34,281 nucleotides of DNA from Aestuariirhabdus haliotis (lineage in GTDB: Bacteria; Pseudomonadota; Gammaproteobacteria; Pseudomonadales; Aestuariirhabdaceae): the NCBI RefSeq assembly GCF_023509475.1, contig NZ_JAKSDZ010000033.1, positions 1 through 34,281 of the forward strand. The letters run 5' to 3'. This document shows, one piece after another, positions 24,543-34,127 of the stretch. Position 1 is the first letter of the stretch, and each line of letters begins with the position of its first letter. Position numbers and translations under genes: made by a program. The notes beneath the pieces are model-generated. The model worked only from the letters and a program-made list of their open reading frames with translations, was not told the DNA's origin and did no database searches.

Positions 24543-24861
24543 ATTGAGCCATGTATTTTAAGGCACATAATATAGCTAGTCTCCGCCAAGCAGGGAAGGG
24601 AATGCGTGCGTAGATTGGTACCAGACTTAAATGGTAAAGATTGTTAGCAGCATTCACAGCTGGAGCGGACGAACTAGTCTCCTGTCGGGTTATAGATTTC
24701 GCTATATTAAGTTGAATTTGGAATAAAGTGGAGTCGAACCGTTAAATAATTCGACAGTTCTACAATCGCTGCATACACTGAATTGTGCCGTTTTCTCGGC
24801 ATATTAGGGCTGCAACCCTCGTTATTGCTTAATTGCAGAATAAGAAGGGGCCGGAGTTAAA
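24543..24861. other. prsK: 319-nt divergent control region between the endonuclease V-like gene and prsK
   Basis: No gene is seen. I looked for a sigma-54 site (GG-N10-GC) in the + direction and found none; the nearest strings have wrong spacing. AT-rich candidates for -10 boxes exist (TATATT near 24710, TAAATA near 24746) but none has a convincing -35. prsK is therefore more likely transcribed by another sigma factor than by its own partner PrsR. Confidence 0.5.
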
Positions 24862-26931
24862 ATGGACTTTATCATCCAGGCCAGCTATGGATCGCTGGCT
24901 GCTGTCTATGCTGTGTTGCTACTGCTTACCTTTTATCGGGTCAGTGGCGAGTTGCTGTGGCATTTCAGGGCATTATGCCTGGCCTCAATTCTTTGGGCTT
25001 TTTCACTTTCTTACGCCGCATCCACCTCGTCTTGGTTGTTCGCTGACAGTTGGCCTTTGGAGACCGTGCGTAACCTCGTTTTGACCCTGTTGTTTTTCCG
25101 TTTATGGGTTAACCCAGTGGTCTGGCCAAGGGTATTGCTCTACGTAATGCTGACGGGCTTGCTATTGCTGGATCTTATACCCGAGCTCCGCCAATGGTTG
25201 ATTCTGTCGGGCTCAGCCGATTTACGCTTATCAGGCCATCTTGTCATCACCATTACGTTATTGATTGTTCTCGAACAGGTATATGCCGGGGTCGACAATG
25301 AGCGAAGGTGGGCCGTAAAGCACTTTTTTCTCGGTTTGCTTGCAATTCTGTTTTTTGATCTTGTGTTGTATGCGGAAGCAGTGCTCTACCAGCACCTTAA
25401 CGATGCATTGATCGCTGCCCGAGGGCTTGCAAATTTACTGATTATCCCTCTATTTATTCTAGCCGGCTTAAGAAACCCCCACTGGGATGCAAAGCTTGTG
25501 GTGTCTCATCAGGCGGCTTTTAGAACGGCCTCTTTGTTGTTGGTTGGGGGGTATTTGTTGGTTGTGGCGATTGCTGGCTTTTATGTCAGGGATTTTGGCG
25601 GGCGGTGGGGTGACCTCTTATTATTGCTGTTGCTATTTACAGCGTCGATTGGGCTGTTTCTGATAGTGACTTCAGGGCAGTTGAGATCAGCACTGTCCGT
25701 TGTTATCGCCAAGCATTTTTTTCGGCTCAAATACGATTATAGGGACCAGTGGATTAAGGTCACAAGAGCATTGGGAGGCGGGGGAGTCGATGCAAGTTTG
25801 CAGGACCGCTGCTTGAAGGTTATGTGCGACGCACTGGATAGTCGAGGTGCTTTGCTGTGGAAATCTGATGGTGAAAATGCGTATGTCGCCTGTGGTTTCT
25901 GGAATATGCTGCGATCTCGATATGAAAATGAAGCCTTACCCAGAAGTGTTATTGGCTTTTTAGCGCAATACGGTTGGGTGATAGATCTTGAAGAGTATCG
26001 ATCGTATCCGGAACGGTACCCTGAAGACCTGGATCTTGGTTATATGGTGGATGATGAGGATCTATGGTTGATAGTACCCTTATTGTCTGAGTCTGATCTG
26101 TATGGGGTGGTTGTCTTGGCGGCGCCACGATCTTTCAGGGAAATAGGCTGGGAAGATCATGATTTTATTAAATTAGTTGCACAGCAGGTATCAAGTTATT
26201 TATCGCTTGCTGATGCGCATAATGCGTTATCTGAAGCCAAGCAATTTGAAGCGTTTAATCGAGTGTCTGCGTTTGTTGTGCATGATTTGAAAAATATAAG
26301 TGCTCAGCTGACTTTACTGCATGACAATATGAAAATACACCGAAACAATCCCGATTTTATTGATGATTGCATTGATACCATTTCCCATGCGACAGGAAAA
26401 ATGGATCGTATGCTGGATCATTTAAATGGTGATTCGATTAGCGAAAGAAATTTGGTCAATGTGGCTTTGTCAGAACAGGTCGCTGCAATTAGCGGACGCT
26501 TTAAAGGAACATGCCGAGAAATCTATCTGAATGTATTGGAAAGTGACTTGAATGTGACTCTGGATGAGCAGAGATTTTCATCGGCTGTTGAAAACTTAAT
26601 AAAGAATGCAGTTGAATCGGCCGGGACTGAAGGGCATGTCCGAGTGTCAGTAGGTGTTAGGGAAAACGAAGGGCAAGCCTATGTTTGTGTGGAAGATGAT
26701 GGCCCAGGAATGACTGAAGAGTTTGTTGATAATTCATTGTTTCATCCCTTTAAAACAACTAAAGGAAATGCAGGAATGGGGATAGGATTGTTTGATGCAA
26801 AAGAGTTTATGAAAAGCATAGGAGGTGATGTTGTGGTTGATAATAGAGACTCCGGATGGACCCGGTTTACGCTATTATTTCCTATTTCGAGTTGTTTTAA
26901 TCAGAAGGCTTCGGCTAGAGGTTCGGTATGA
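24862..26931 (+). CDS. prsK: XrtA/PEP-CTERM system histidine kinase PrsK
   Basis: A 689-residue membrane kinase. Residues 1-275 hold eight or nine hydrophobic helices. A GAF-type domain follows (about 310-450), then the dimerisation/phosphoacceptor helix with His474 (FVVHDLKNISAQL), and a HATPase domain with N box ENLIKNAVESAG, G1 box EDDGPGM and G2 box NAGMGIGL. This is the PrsK layout and length. CCGGAG (24851-24856) lies five bases before the ATG. The stop overlaps prsR by four bases, so kinase and regulator are made together. PrsK is expected to sense an unknown envelope signal and phosphorylate PrsR. Base composition falls within this gene, from about 26.2 kb onward. Confidence 0.93.
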   Translation: MDFIIQASYGSLAAVYAVLLLLTFYRVSGELLWHFRALCLASILWAFSLSYAASTSSWLFADSWPLETVRNLVLTLLFFRLWVNPVVWPRVLLYVMLTGLLLLDLIPELRQWLILSGSADLRLSGHLVITITLLIVLEQVYAGVDNERRWAVKHFFLGLLAILFFDLVLYAEAVLYQHLNDALIAARGLANLLIIPLFILAGLRNPHWDAKLVVSHQAAFRTASLLLVGGYLLVVAIAGFYVRDFGGRWGDLLLLLLLFTASIGLFLIVTSGQLRSALSVVIAKHFFRLKYDYRDQWIKVTRALGGGGVDASLQDRCLKVMCDALDSRGALLWKSDGENAYVACGFWNMLRSRYENEALPRSVIGFLAQYGWVIDLEEYRSYPERYPEDLDLGYMVDDEDLWLIVPLLSESDLYGVVVLAAPRSFREIGWEDHDFIKLVAQQVSSYLSLADAHNALSEAKQFEAFNRVSAFVVHDLKNISAQLTLLHDNMKIHRNNPDFIDDCIDTISHATGKMDRMLDHLNGDSISERNLVNVALSEQVAAISGRFKGTCREIYLNVLESDLNVTLDEQRFSSAVENLIKNAVESAGTEGHVRVSVGVRENEGQAYVCVEDDGPGMTEEFVDNSLFHPFKTTKGNAGMGIGLFDAKEFMKSIGGDVVVDNRDSGWTRFTLLFPISSCFNQKASARGSV

Positions 26932-28298
26932 CAGAAAAACGTGCACTGCTAGTCATAGAGGATGATCCTGGGTTACAAAAACAGCTGAAGTGGTCGTTGG
27001 GTGATTATGAAGTTTCCATTGCAGAAGATATGGGCAGTGCTTTGGCGAAATTGAAAAAAATTGAACCCGCTGTAGTTACCCTCGATCTGGGGTTGCCGCC
27101 TGATCCTGCAAATGCGACGGCTGGTTTGGCGTTGCTGGATAGCCTTTTGCAGGCTCGACCTGTTACCAAAGTGATTGTTGTTACGGGAAATAATGAGCGA
27201 GAAAATGCAATAAAAGCCATATCGAAGGGGGCTTATGACTTTTATCAAAAGCCTATTGAGATTGATGACCTAAAGCTCATCATCGATAGGGCTTACAGGC
27301 TCTTTGATCTTGAAGAAGAAAATAGAAAACTGCAGCATGGAATAGCCTATGAACCCTTAGTTGGCGTGATAGCGTGCTCAGAAGTTATGCAAGCAGTAAC
27401 CAGGACTATTGAAAAGGTAGCACCCTCATCAATTAGTGTAATGCTATTAGGGGAAAGTGGTACAGGGAAGGAAGTTCTGGCGAAGGCCTTGCATGGGTTA
27501 AGTGGTCGTAAAGGGCGATTCGTCGCGGTGAATTGTGCCGCTATTCCTGAAACATTGCTGGAGAGTGAGCTTTTTGGCTACGAAAAAGGGGCTTTTACCG
27601 GAGCCGTTAAGCAAACATTGGGGAAGATAGAATACGCCGATGGTGGAACTTTCTTTCTGGATGAAATTGGTGACTTGCCTACCTCTTTACAGACAAAATT
27701 ATTGAGGTTTTTACAGGAAAGAGTGATCGAGCGAATAGGGGGTAGAGCTGAAATCCCTGTGGATGTTCGAATAATTTGTGCAACTCACCAAAATTTGGAT
27801 GAGCTGATTAAAGTTGGTGAATTTAGGAGCGACCTATTTTACAGGGTTAGTGAAATGTCGATTGAAATACCTCCATTGAGATCACGAAATGGTGATGCCG
27901 TTGTTATTGCAAGTGCATTGATTGATAAACAGTTTGAAGGTGGCAGGAATGCGCCACAATTGAGTGATGATGCAATTGTGGCAATTGAGGGGTATGAGTG
28001 GCCCGGGAATATTCGAGAGCTAGAGAATAGAGTTAAGAGGGCGCTGATAATGTCTGAAAATGGCAGAATCAGTGCTGAGGATCTCCAGCTTGAAGTTCCG
28101 AAAAATCAAGCTTCTTTTCCCTTTAATCTTAAATCTATAAGAGAGAAGACTGAGAAAGAAGTAATAAATAGAGCTATAGGATATACCGATAATAATATCT
28201 CCAAGTCAGCTGAGCTGCTTGGGGTAACAAGGCCTACACTTTATTCATTGATGCACAAGTATGGAATTATGGAAACCAAAAATGTGGAAGGCGAATAA
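26928..28298 (+). CDS. prsR: PEP-CTERM-box response regulator PrsR (sigma-54 activator)
   Basis: A 456-residue NtrC-type activator. The receiver domain (1-120) has the acidic pocket Glu11-Asp12-Asp13 and phospho-acceptor Asp53. The AAA+ domain carries Walker A GESGTGKE (175-182), the sigma-54 contact loop GAFTGA (221-226), and FFLDEIGDLP. The C-terminus is a Fis-type helix-turn-helix (DNNISKSAELLGVTRPTLYS). It overlaps prsK by four bases and ends four bases before prsT. Members of this family occur only with the exosortase/PEP-CTERM system and are thought to switch on PEP-CTERM genes through RpoN. The promoter at 4971-4987 is a fitting target. Confidence 0.95.
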   Translation: MTEKRALLVIEDDPGLQKQLKWSLGDYEVSIAEDMGSALAKLKKIEPAVVTLDLGLPPDPANATAGLALLDSLLQARPVTKVIVVTGNNERENAIKAISKGAYDFYQKPIEIDDLKLIIDRAYRLFDLEEENRKLQHGIAYEPLVGVIACSEVMQAVTRTIEKVAPSSISVMLLGESGTGKEVLAKALHGLSGRKGRFVAVNCAAIPETLLESELFGYEKGAFTGAVKQTLGKIEYADGGTFFLDEIGDLPTSLQTKLLRFLQERVIERIGGRAEIPVDVRIICATHQNLDELIKVGEFRSDLFYRVSEMSIEIPPLRSRNGDAVVIASALIDKQFEGGRNAPQLSDDAIVAIEGYEWPGNIRELENRVKRALIMSENGRISAEDLQLEVPKNQASFPFNLKSIREKTEKEVINRAIGYTDNNISKSAELLGVTRPTLYSLMHKYGIMETKNVEGE

Positions 28299-28302
28299 CC
28301 TT

Positions 28303-30996
28303 ATGAAAAATATACAAGGGATTGTTGGTTTTTGTGTGGTTGTATTGTTTTTAGTGGGGTCTCCAGTCTTTGCAAAAGACTATTTAGATAGCGCAAAGGG
28401 TTATCTGGAAAAGAATGATAATGCCTCGGCTATCATTGAACTTAAAAACTATCTTGATGGTAATCCGGAATCTGTAGAGGGTAGAGAGCTTTTAGCTGAG
28501 GCAGAGATAAAGGCTGGTGATTTTAGTGAGGCAATTAAGCAGTATGAGTATCTAGATAAGCAAGGTCTTTTAAGTAACAAATTATCCGTGGATTTAGCCA
28601 ATCTTTATATTGTAAATCGAATGCCAGAGAAAGCCTTGGTGCTACTGTCTTCCAGTAACCCTTCTCCAGAGTATCGTGCCAGGTTTGAGCTTGTTAGAGG
28701 GAACGCATTTTTTGCTCAGGCAATGCTGGTTGATGCAAGGGAAGCGTTTAATGAGTCTTTGAGGTTGGAGTCCTCATCGGGTGCGACCTTAGGGCTTGCC
28801 AAAATATTGGTGGCAGAAAAGAGGCTGGATGAGGCTAATGCTATGGTATCCGGGTTGTTGATGGAAAATCCGGATAATGCGGAAGCGCTGTTGTTAAGCG
28901 CGAAAATTTCTTCATTTCAGGGCCGGTACGATGAAGCGGTAGATACGCTATCTGATCTCGAATCTAAGGGTTTTGGTGGTCTGATTGTATTGATACGAAA
29001 AAGCGAAGCCTTGATGGGGGGAGGAAAAAATGATGAGGCGGAAAAGGTTCTTAAAGAGGTTCTCCAAAGAGATCGTGGCAATGTACAAGCCAATTTTAAT
29101 TTAGGTAGATTATATCTTTCGAAAAAGGAGTATAAGAAATCTAGGGAGTACTTCGAGAAAACGTTATCGCGGGTGCCAAATCATTTGCCCTCCATGTATT
29201 TGATATCAATTGCCCACTACCAACTTGGTGCAAAAAATCAGGCGAGAGATCTTCTTAATCGTTACTTATCCCATTACCCGGAAAATAAAACGGCCAGAAT
29301 AATGCTAGGCACTATTCTTTTAGATCAAGGCGAATATAGTGATGTTATTAGCTTGTTTGAGTCGGATTTTAGTGCCGATTTTGTTTTGACTGGTGATAGT
29401 CAGCCACCAAATCCTGTTGAATTATTGCTCATCGGTAAAGCCTATATGGGGCTTGGAGATAATGAGAAAGGTATTCAATATCTTGAAATGTCGAGAGATG
29501 CGTCTGGTGAAAATTCAGATATAGAAGGTTACTTGGCTGAGGCTTATTTGAAGGAAGGAAATTTAAAAGCGGCTTCTTTAGCTTTAAGCAAACTTGAAGT
29601 CGAGGACAGAGGAGTACTAAATTCGGACAGTCAGCTGATTCGATTTTATTTGCAAGAGGGAGAGTACGATGCGGCTGATGCTTATATTTCAGAGAGAATC
29701 AATACTAATCCTGATGTTAAGGAGTACCAGCATTTAGTGGGTAGTATTTTGGAAGCTAGACAGCAATATAGTAAAGCCAGAGATCAGTATTTGTCAGTCA
29801 TTAAAATGGATTCCAAGTATTCGCCATCAATAATCGGTGTTGCAAGATGTTATGTGAAAATGGAAGAAATTCCAAAGGCGCTCTCTTTTTTACGCGAACA
29901 TTTAGATCAAAATGAATTGGATATTAATGTTTCAATTTATTATGCGAATTTACTTTATACAGAGGGTAATTCCGATCAAGCTCTCAATGTGCTGCTCAAG
30001 GCTCAAGAAAAAGAGGGTATAGATTCAAGAGTTAGTTTGATTTTGTCAACTTTGTATTTGCAATCCGAGGACTATGATAAGGCTGCGATTCATGCGGGGC
30101 GAGCACTGAGTGAAAATGATGATAGCCTGCCGGCTAATCGTCTGATGCTGCAAATATCGATGCGCAGAGAGGAAGGTCACAATGTGGACCATTACTTCAC
30201 ACGTTTGTTATCAATTGATCCTAATATGCTTTTATTGCAAGAATATCTGGGTTGGATGGTGAGCAAGGGTGAGTATAAGCGCGCCAGAGAATACCTGAAT
30301 GACTTTTCGTCGAGAAATGATCTTAAAGGCGACCTTAATATGCAGATCTACAGTGCAGAATTGTTTGAGGTGAGTGGGGATAAAAAAACTGCTAAGTCTG
30401 CCTTCTCTAAACTCTCTAAACAGTATCCAGATAAGATTGAGGTTGTTATGGCTATGGCAGGCTATATATCAAGAAATCAATCGGGTATTGAGTCTTCAGA
30501 TTTCTTGGCTAATGCCTACGATCGGACAGGTGATAGTCGATATGTGTCTCAAATGGTGGTGGTAAGTCAAGGGAAGGATCTGTCTGATCGAACGGTAGAA
30601 ATCCATAAAAAAGTACTGTCTGAAGATCCGGATAACGTTGTTATTATTAATAACCTTGCCTGGATCTTAATGAAAAGAAATGATCAGGATTCATTGAAGT
30701 ATGGAAAAAAGGCATACGAGCTGGTGCCAGATAACCCCCAGGTGTTAGATACCTATGGTTGGGCATTGGTTAATTTTAATAAGGAAGAGGAGGGAGTGAT
30801 CTATCTTGAGAAGGCATTTAAGGCATCTCAAGGTAGCGGTGAAATCTCTTATCATTATGCTGTGGCATGTTTTAAAACAGGCCGGTTGGATGAGGCGAGG
30901 GCTGTTCTGGAACCCCTGTTATCATCAAAGTTAAAGTTTGCAGATAGAGAGAATGCAGAAGGATTGTTAAATAAAATCGTTGCTGGTGATAGCTGA
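28303..30996 (+). CDS. prsT: XrtA/PEP-CTERM system TPR-repeat protein PrsT
   Basis: An 897-residue exported protein. A signal peptide (1-22, cut near VFA/KD) is followed by roughly 20 tetratricopeptide repeats to the C-terminus, for example GNAFFAQAMLVDAREAFNES and QANFNLGRLYLSKKEYKKSR. Length and layout match PrsT, a periplasmic scaffold that goes with XrtA clusters and probably aids export of the polysaccharide or PEP-CTERM proteins. The start at 28303 begins a clean signal peptide with GGAAGG upstream; the in-frame ATG at 28261 lies inside prsR. A hand count of 29101-29160 gives 19 G+C in 60. Confidence 0.92.
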   Translation: MKNIQGIVGFCVVVLFLVGSPVFAKDYLDSAKGYLEKNDNASAIIELKNYLDGNPESVEGRELLAEAEIKAGDFSEAIKQYEYLDKQGLLSNKLSVDLANLYIVNRMPEKALVLLSSSNPSPEYRARFELVRGNAFFAQAMLVDAREAFNESLRLESSSGATLGLAKILVAEKRLDEANAMVSGLLMENPDNAEALLLSAKISSFQGRYDEAVDTLSDLESKGFGGLIVLIRKSEALMGGGKNDEAEKVLKEVLQRDRGNVQANFNLGRLYLSKKEYKKSREYFEKTLSRVPNHLPSMYLISIAHYQLGAKNQARDLLNRYLSHYPENKTARIMLGTILLDQGEYSDVISLFESDFSADFVLTGDSQPPNPVELLLIGKAYMGLGDNEKGIQYLEMSRDASGENSDIEGYLAEAYLKEGNLKAASLALSKLEVEDRGVLNSDSQLIRFYLQEGEYDAADAYISERINTNPDVKEYQHLVGSILEARQQYSKARDQYLSVIKMDSKYSPSIIGVARCYVKMEEIPKALSFLREHLDQNELDINVSIYYANLLYTEGNSDQALNVLLKAQEKEGIDSRVSLILSTLYLQSEDYDKAAIHAGRALSENDDSLPANRLMLQISMRREEGHNVDHYFTRLLSIDPNMLLLQEYLGWMVSKGEYKRAREYLNDFSSRNDLKGDLNMQIYSAELFEVSGDKKTAKSAFSKLSKQYPDKIEVVMAMAGYISRNQSGIESSDFLANAYDRTGDSRYVSQMVVVSQGKDLSDRTVEIHKKVLSEDPDNVVIINNLAWILMKRNDQDSLKYGKKAYELVPDNPQVLDTYGWALVNFNKEEEGVIYLEKAFKASQGSGEISYHYAVACFKTGRLDEARAVLEPLLSSKLKFADRENAEGLLNKIVAGDS

Positions 30997-31023
30997 TTTT
31001 TAATTCATGAGTAGGGATGATTC

Positions 31024-31971
31024 ATGATTCAAGATAGTTTTCAGGATAAAGTGGCAAAAACGCTTAGGTTTCATACAAATAAAATGGTGTGTAGTGCTAG
31101 AGGGGTTTATTCTAATTTTTTTACCATTAAAGCCGATCGACCTATTTTTGTAGTGGGTTGCTCGCGTGCCGGAACAACATTGGTCTATAAAACCATTAGC
31201 CAATCACCAGAGATGGGAACGCTTAATCGAGAAACTCATGATTTGTGGTCTCAGCTGAATACTCTTGAATCCAGGCAATGGGAAAGTCATGCGCTTAACG
31301 TTGATCATGCAAACCCGGATGATAGGAAATTTATTACCGAATACTTTTATAATAAAACGGGTCTAACAAGGTTTGTTGATAAAAATAATCAAAATGGCCT
31401 ATGTGTTGAATATTTGAATGCACTTTTTCCTGATGCGATTTTTGTTTATGTCAAAAGAAATCCCGGTGACAATATTCATTCTCTCATTGAAGGGTGGAAA
31501 CGTGATGATGAATATGCAACCTGGTCAAATAACCTTCCTGTGCCTGTGGCAATCAGTAAGGGGGTATATAATCGATGGTGTTTTTTCCTTTTTTCGGGGT
31601 GGAGAGATTTTGTAAATGAATCAATTCAAGTCGTTTGTGCCGAACAATACTGTGCTATGAATAATGCTCTGGTAAATGATTTGTCTAATATTCAGGGTGA
31701 TCGTGTTTACGAATTAAAGTATGAGGATATTTTGACGGATCCTGTAGCTAGCTTTAAATCGGTCTTTGAGTTCTGTGATTTGAGTTTTTCTGATGAATTG
31801 AAAGGGCATTGCAAAACTGTGCTAGATCGTCCTTATAATGCTTTTTCAGCGATTAAAAGCAATAAGTGGCTTGAGTCCGGTAATGCGGTGATTATACGTT
31901 CCGTCCTCAGTAAGACTGAGGAGGTGGCTGATCTTATGGGCTATGATCTTTCTGATTATTCGGGTTTATAG
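31024..31971 (+). CDS. Sulfotransferase family protein
   Basis: A 315-residue cytoplasmic sulfotransferase. The 5'-phosphosulfate loop is GCSRAGTT (45-52) and the 3'-phosphate site is VYVKRNPGDNIHS with Arg145 and Ser153, so PAPS is the expected sulfate donor. Lying in a PEP-CTERM/polysaccharide operon, it most likely sulfates an exopolysaccharide sugar or a secreted lipid or peptide; the acceptor is unknown. The gene follows prsT by 27 bases and precedes the deacetylase-like gene by three. AGGGATG precedes the ATG. Sulfotransferases of this type are common in exosortase-linked loci. Confidence 0.88.
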   Translation: MIQDSFQDKVAKTLRFHTNKMVCSARGVYSNFFTIKADRPIFVVGCSRAGTTLVYKTISQSPEMGTLNRETHDLWSQLNTLESRQWESHALNVDHANPDDRKFITEYFYNKTGLTRFVDKNNQNGLCVEYLNALFPDAIFVYVKRNPGDNIHSLIEGWKRDDEYATWSNNLPVPVAISKGVYNRWCFFLFSGWRDFVNESIQVVCAEQYCAMNNALVNDLSNIQGDRVYELKYEDILTDPVASFKSVFEFCDLSFSDELKGHCKTVLDRPYNAFSAIKSNKWLESGNAVIIRSVLSKTEEVADLMGYDLSDYSGL

Positions 31972-31974
31972 TAA

Positions 31975-33183
31975 ATGCAGATCGTACTTTGGTTTGTTTT
32001 AATGCTGGTTAGTGTTTCTTGGGTTTTTCTATTAGTTAAGTATCGTGCAGAGTTGAAGGCGATTTTTTGCGAAAAAGTCTTATCAAGGCCTGTGATTATA
32101 TTTGAATCCGATGACTGGGGGGCGGGGGATTTTGGGCAAGACGCTTCGTTGCGTAGGATAAAGTTGATTCTTGAAAATTGTCGTCTACAAGGCGGATATC
32201 ATCCTGTTTTTGTGTTAGGTGTGAACTTGTTTTCGCCTTGTGTAAGCGGTGATAGTCTGGCCATGCCAAGAAAGATAAAATTTGTTGGTTTGGCTGATGT
32301 AGAAAGCAGCAACACACTTGCGGCATTGCTGGAGGTTCATCACTCGGGTTTGATGCCGCTAGAACTGCATGGTAAGTATCACTTCGACCCCAGCGAAGCG
32401 GAAGAATATCTTCTTGATTCTAATGTAGGCGTTGAGCCTGATGCCGCAATAATGACGGAAGAGCTTCCTCCATCAATTCAAACGCGTTGGAAATCAGAGG
32501 GGCTGGAATCGAAGTTGGACGCTTCTTCTGAGGTTTCAGTGTTTTTTGATGTTTTAGGTGTTGAGCCCCAGGTTGTAATTCCGCCGACCTTTGTTTGGAA
32601 TGATTCTGTAGAGGATGGCTGGAAAGAAGCGGGTATGCTGACTTTGATGACGCCCGGAAGTCGTTATTACAGCAGGATTGGTAACGACTTTTTTTGTGAT
32701 AAGGAACATATTTATAATGGTCTATATAGTCATTCGGGTCTTATGTGTCTGGTAAGAAATGCTTATTTTGAACCCTACAAAGGAGTATCGGTTAGCGCGT
32801 GTTTGTTGCAAATAAAACAGGCGGTCGAATGTGGGCGGCCAGTTATTATAGAAACTCATAGATGGAACTACCTTAATCCTGACAAAGAGATTTGTGAAAA
32901 TAGTTTTTCACTGCTAGAGCAGTTGCTGGGAAAAGTGTCTACGCTTTATCCGGATCTTGTTTCTTTATCGTCTGCACACCTTTCTAAGTTATACAGAAGT
33001 AATGGTTTGATATTCAATGCTTCCTTTCTTGTTAAGCTGGATTCATTTTATAACCGTCTTGGGTGTAGCACTGTTAATAATTGGTTGTTGTGGTTTTCTG
33101 GTGTTTTACCGTCTTTGCTGTTTTTAAGGCATTTAATAAGAATATCTAAGAATGCAGGATTGAGTGATCCGAAGTATGTCTAG
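31975..33183 (+). CDS. Polysaccharide deacetylase-like membrane protein (distant NodB-fold candidate)
   Basis: A 402-residue protein with an N-terminal TM helix (about 3-22) and a hydrophobic C-terminal segment (about 368-390). The body has the spaced residues of a metal-dependent deacetylase: Asp46-Asp47 (FESDDWG), His132 and His136 (HGKYH, an HxxxH metal motif), IPPTFVWND as the motif-3-like loop, and His295 (IETHRWNY). Similar SDDWG proteins are annotated polysaccharide (de)acetylase. It differs from the XrtA-type deacetylases I know, so the activity is inferred. Its ATG is three bases after the sulfotransferase stop and its end overlaps the GT2 start, suggesting coupled translation. It probably deacetylates an amino sugar in the same glycan that the neighbours build. 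Confidence 0.65.
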   Translation: MQIVLWFVLMLVSVSWVFLLVKYRAELKAIFCEKVLSRPVIIFESDDWGAGDFGQDASLRRIKLILENCRLQGGYHPVFVLGVNLFSPCVSGDSLAMPRKIKFVGLADVESSNTLAALLEVHHSGLMPLELHGKYHFDPSEAEEYLLDSNVGVEPDAAIMTEELPPSIQTRWKSEGLESKLDASSEVSVFFDVLGVEPQVVIPPTFVWNDSVEDGWKEAGMLTLMTPGSRYYSRIGNDFFCDKEHIYNGLYSHSGLMCLVRNAYFEPYKGVSVSACLLQIKQAVECGRPVIIETHRWNYLNPDKEICENSFSLLEQLLGKVSTLYPDLVSLSSAHLSKLYRSNGLIFNASFLVKLDSFYNRLGCSTVNNWLLWFSGVLPSLLFLRHLIRISKNAGLSDPKYV

Positions 33184-34111
33184 TCGAATACGATTTTCAG
33201 TCATCGTTCCGGTTTATAATGGGGAAAAAACTCTGGCAAGAGCGATTGATTCGATTCTTTCCCAATGCTATCCGGCTTATGAAATTATTGTTGTTGATGA
33301 TGGGTCCCTGGATAAAAGTGCCCTTATTGCACAGGGTTACGGAAGTCAGATTAACTTGCTACAGCAAGACAACCTTGGCGTCTCTTCTGCTCGAAATCGT
33401 GGGGCTGAGTCAGCAACAGGTGATTGGTTGACCTTTCTGGATGCGGATGATTGGTATTATCCATCACGACTACAAGCTCACGCACAGCTTATCGACCAGA
33501 ATATGGGGTTTGATCTACTGAGTGGAAATTTTCATTATGTCTATGATGATGGAAGTAAGAAAGAGAATATAGACAGTTTGAATTGGGTCTCTCATCTGAA
33601 AGCGAAAGAGCAGGACGGTGTTGTCGTAATTGATAAATTTCTCAGGAAATTATACGCAGGCCAGCATGTAGGGGATACTCATACCATAAGCATTAGTAAG
33701 GATTTATTCTGCCGTGTAGGAGGATATCCCATAGGAATAGCTATAGCCGAAGATATGCACTTTCTTTTGCGGGCCTTGGATTCCTCTAAAGCGCAGGCGG
33801 TGTCGTTGGCACCATTGGCTGCTTATCGTGTTCTTGATAACAGCGCTATACGCAGCAACCGTCTAAACTCGCAACAGCTGGCTGTGAATGCATATAGAAA
33901 GTTATTAGGCGAATACTCATTTCAAAGAAATGAAGTTAAAACGGGAGCACAGGAAGCGCTGAGGTTGGCGCGACTCGACTACTCATATGCTTTATTAAAG
34001 AGCAATCGTCAATATTCGGCGGTGGTTAATCAACTATCCGCACTATGGCAAGACGAGTGCTCTATTGTTAAGCGGGGTCGTGATTTTTTATCGATTTTAC
34101 GTGGCGTTTAA
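33164..34111 (+). CDS. Glycosyltransferase family 2
   Basis: A GT2 (GT-A fold) enzyme of 311-315 residues. The N-terminal nucleotide-sugar domain has FSVIVPVYNGEKTLARAI, EIIVVDDGSLD, GVSSARNRG and the DXD-type metal motif LDADDW. IAEDMHFLLRAL is the acceptor-side ED motif. Two starts are possible: GTG at 33164 (AGGA four bases upstream) or ATG at 33176; both overlap the preceding gene. There is no TM helix, so it works at the cytoplasmic face, adding sugar to a lipid-linked or capsule-type glycan. It is the last gene of the prs block; repeat DNA starts 16 bases after its stop. Donor and linkage are unknown. Confidence 0.92.
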   Translation: MIRSMSSRIRFSVIVPVYNGEKTLARAIDSILSQCYPAYEIIVVDDGSLDKSALIAQGYGSQINLLQQDNLGVSSARNRGAESATGDWLTFLDADDWYYPSRLQAHAQLIDQNMGFDLLSGNFHYVYDDGSKKENIDSLNWVSHLKAKEQDGVVVIDKFLRKLYAGQHVGDTHTISISKDLFCRVGGYPIGIAIAEDMHFLLRALDSSKAQAVSLAPLAAYRVLDNSAIRSNRLNSQQLAVNAYRKLLGEYSFQRNEVKTGAQEALRLARLDYSYALLKSNRQYSAVVNQLSALWQDECSIVKRGRDFLSILRGV

Positions 34112-34127
34112 GCAGGCGGTATCAATA

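Noticed and set aside
28261-28302. Upstream in-frame ATG for prsT
   Set aside because: It lies within the prsR coding end and would bury the signal peptide 14 residues in.
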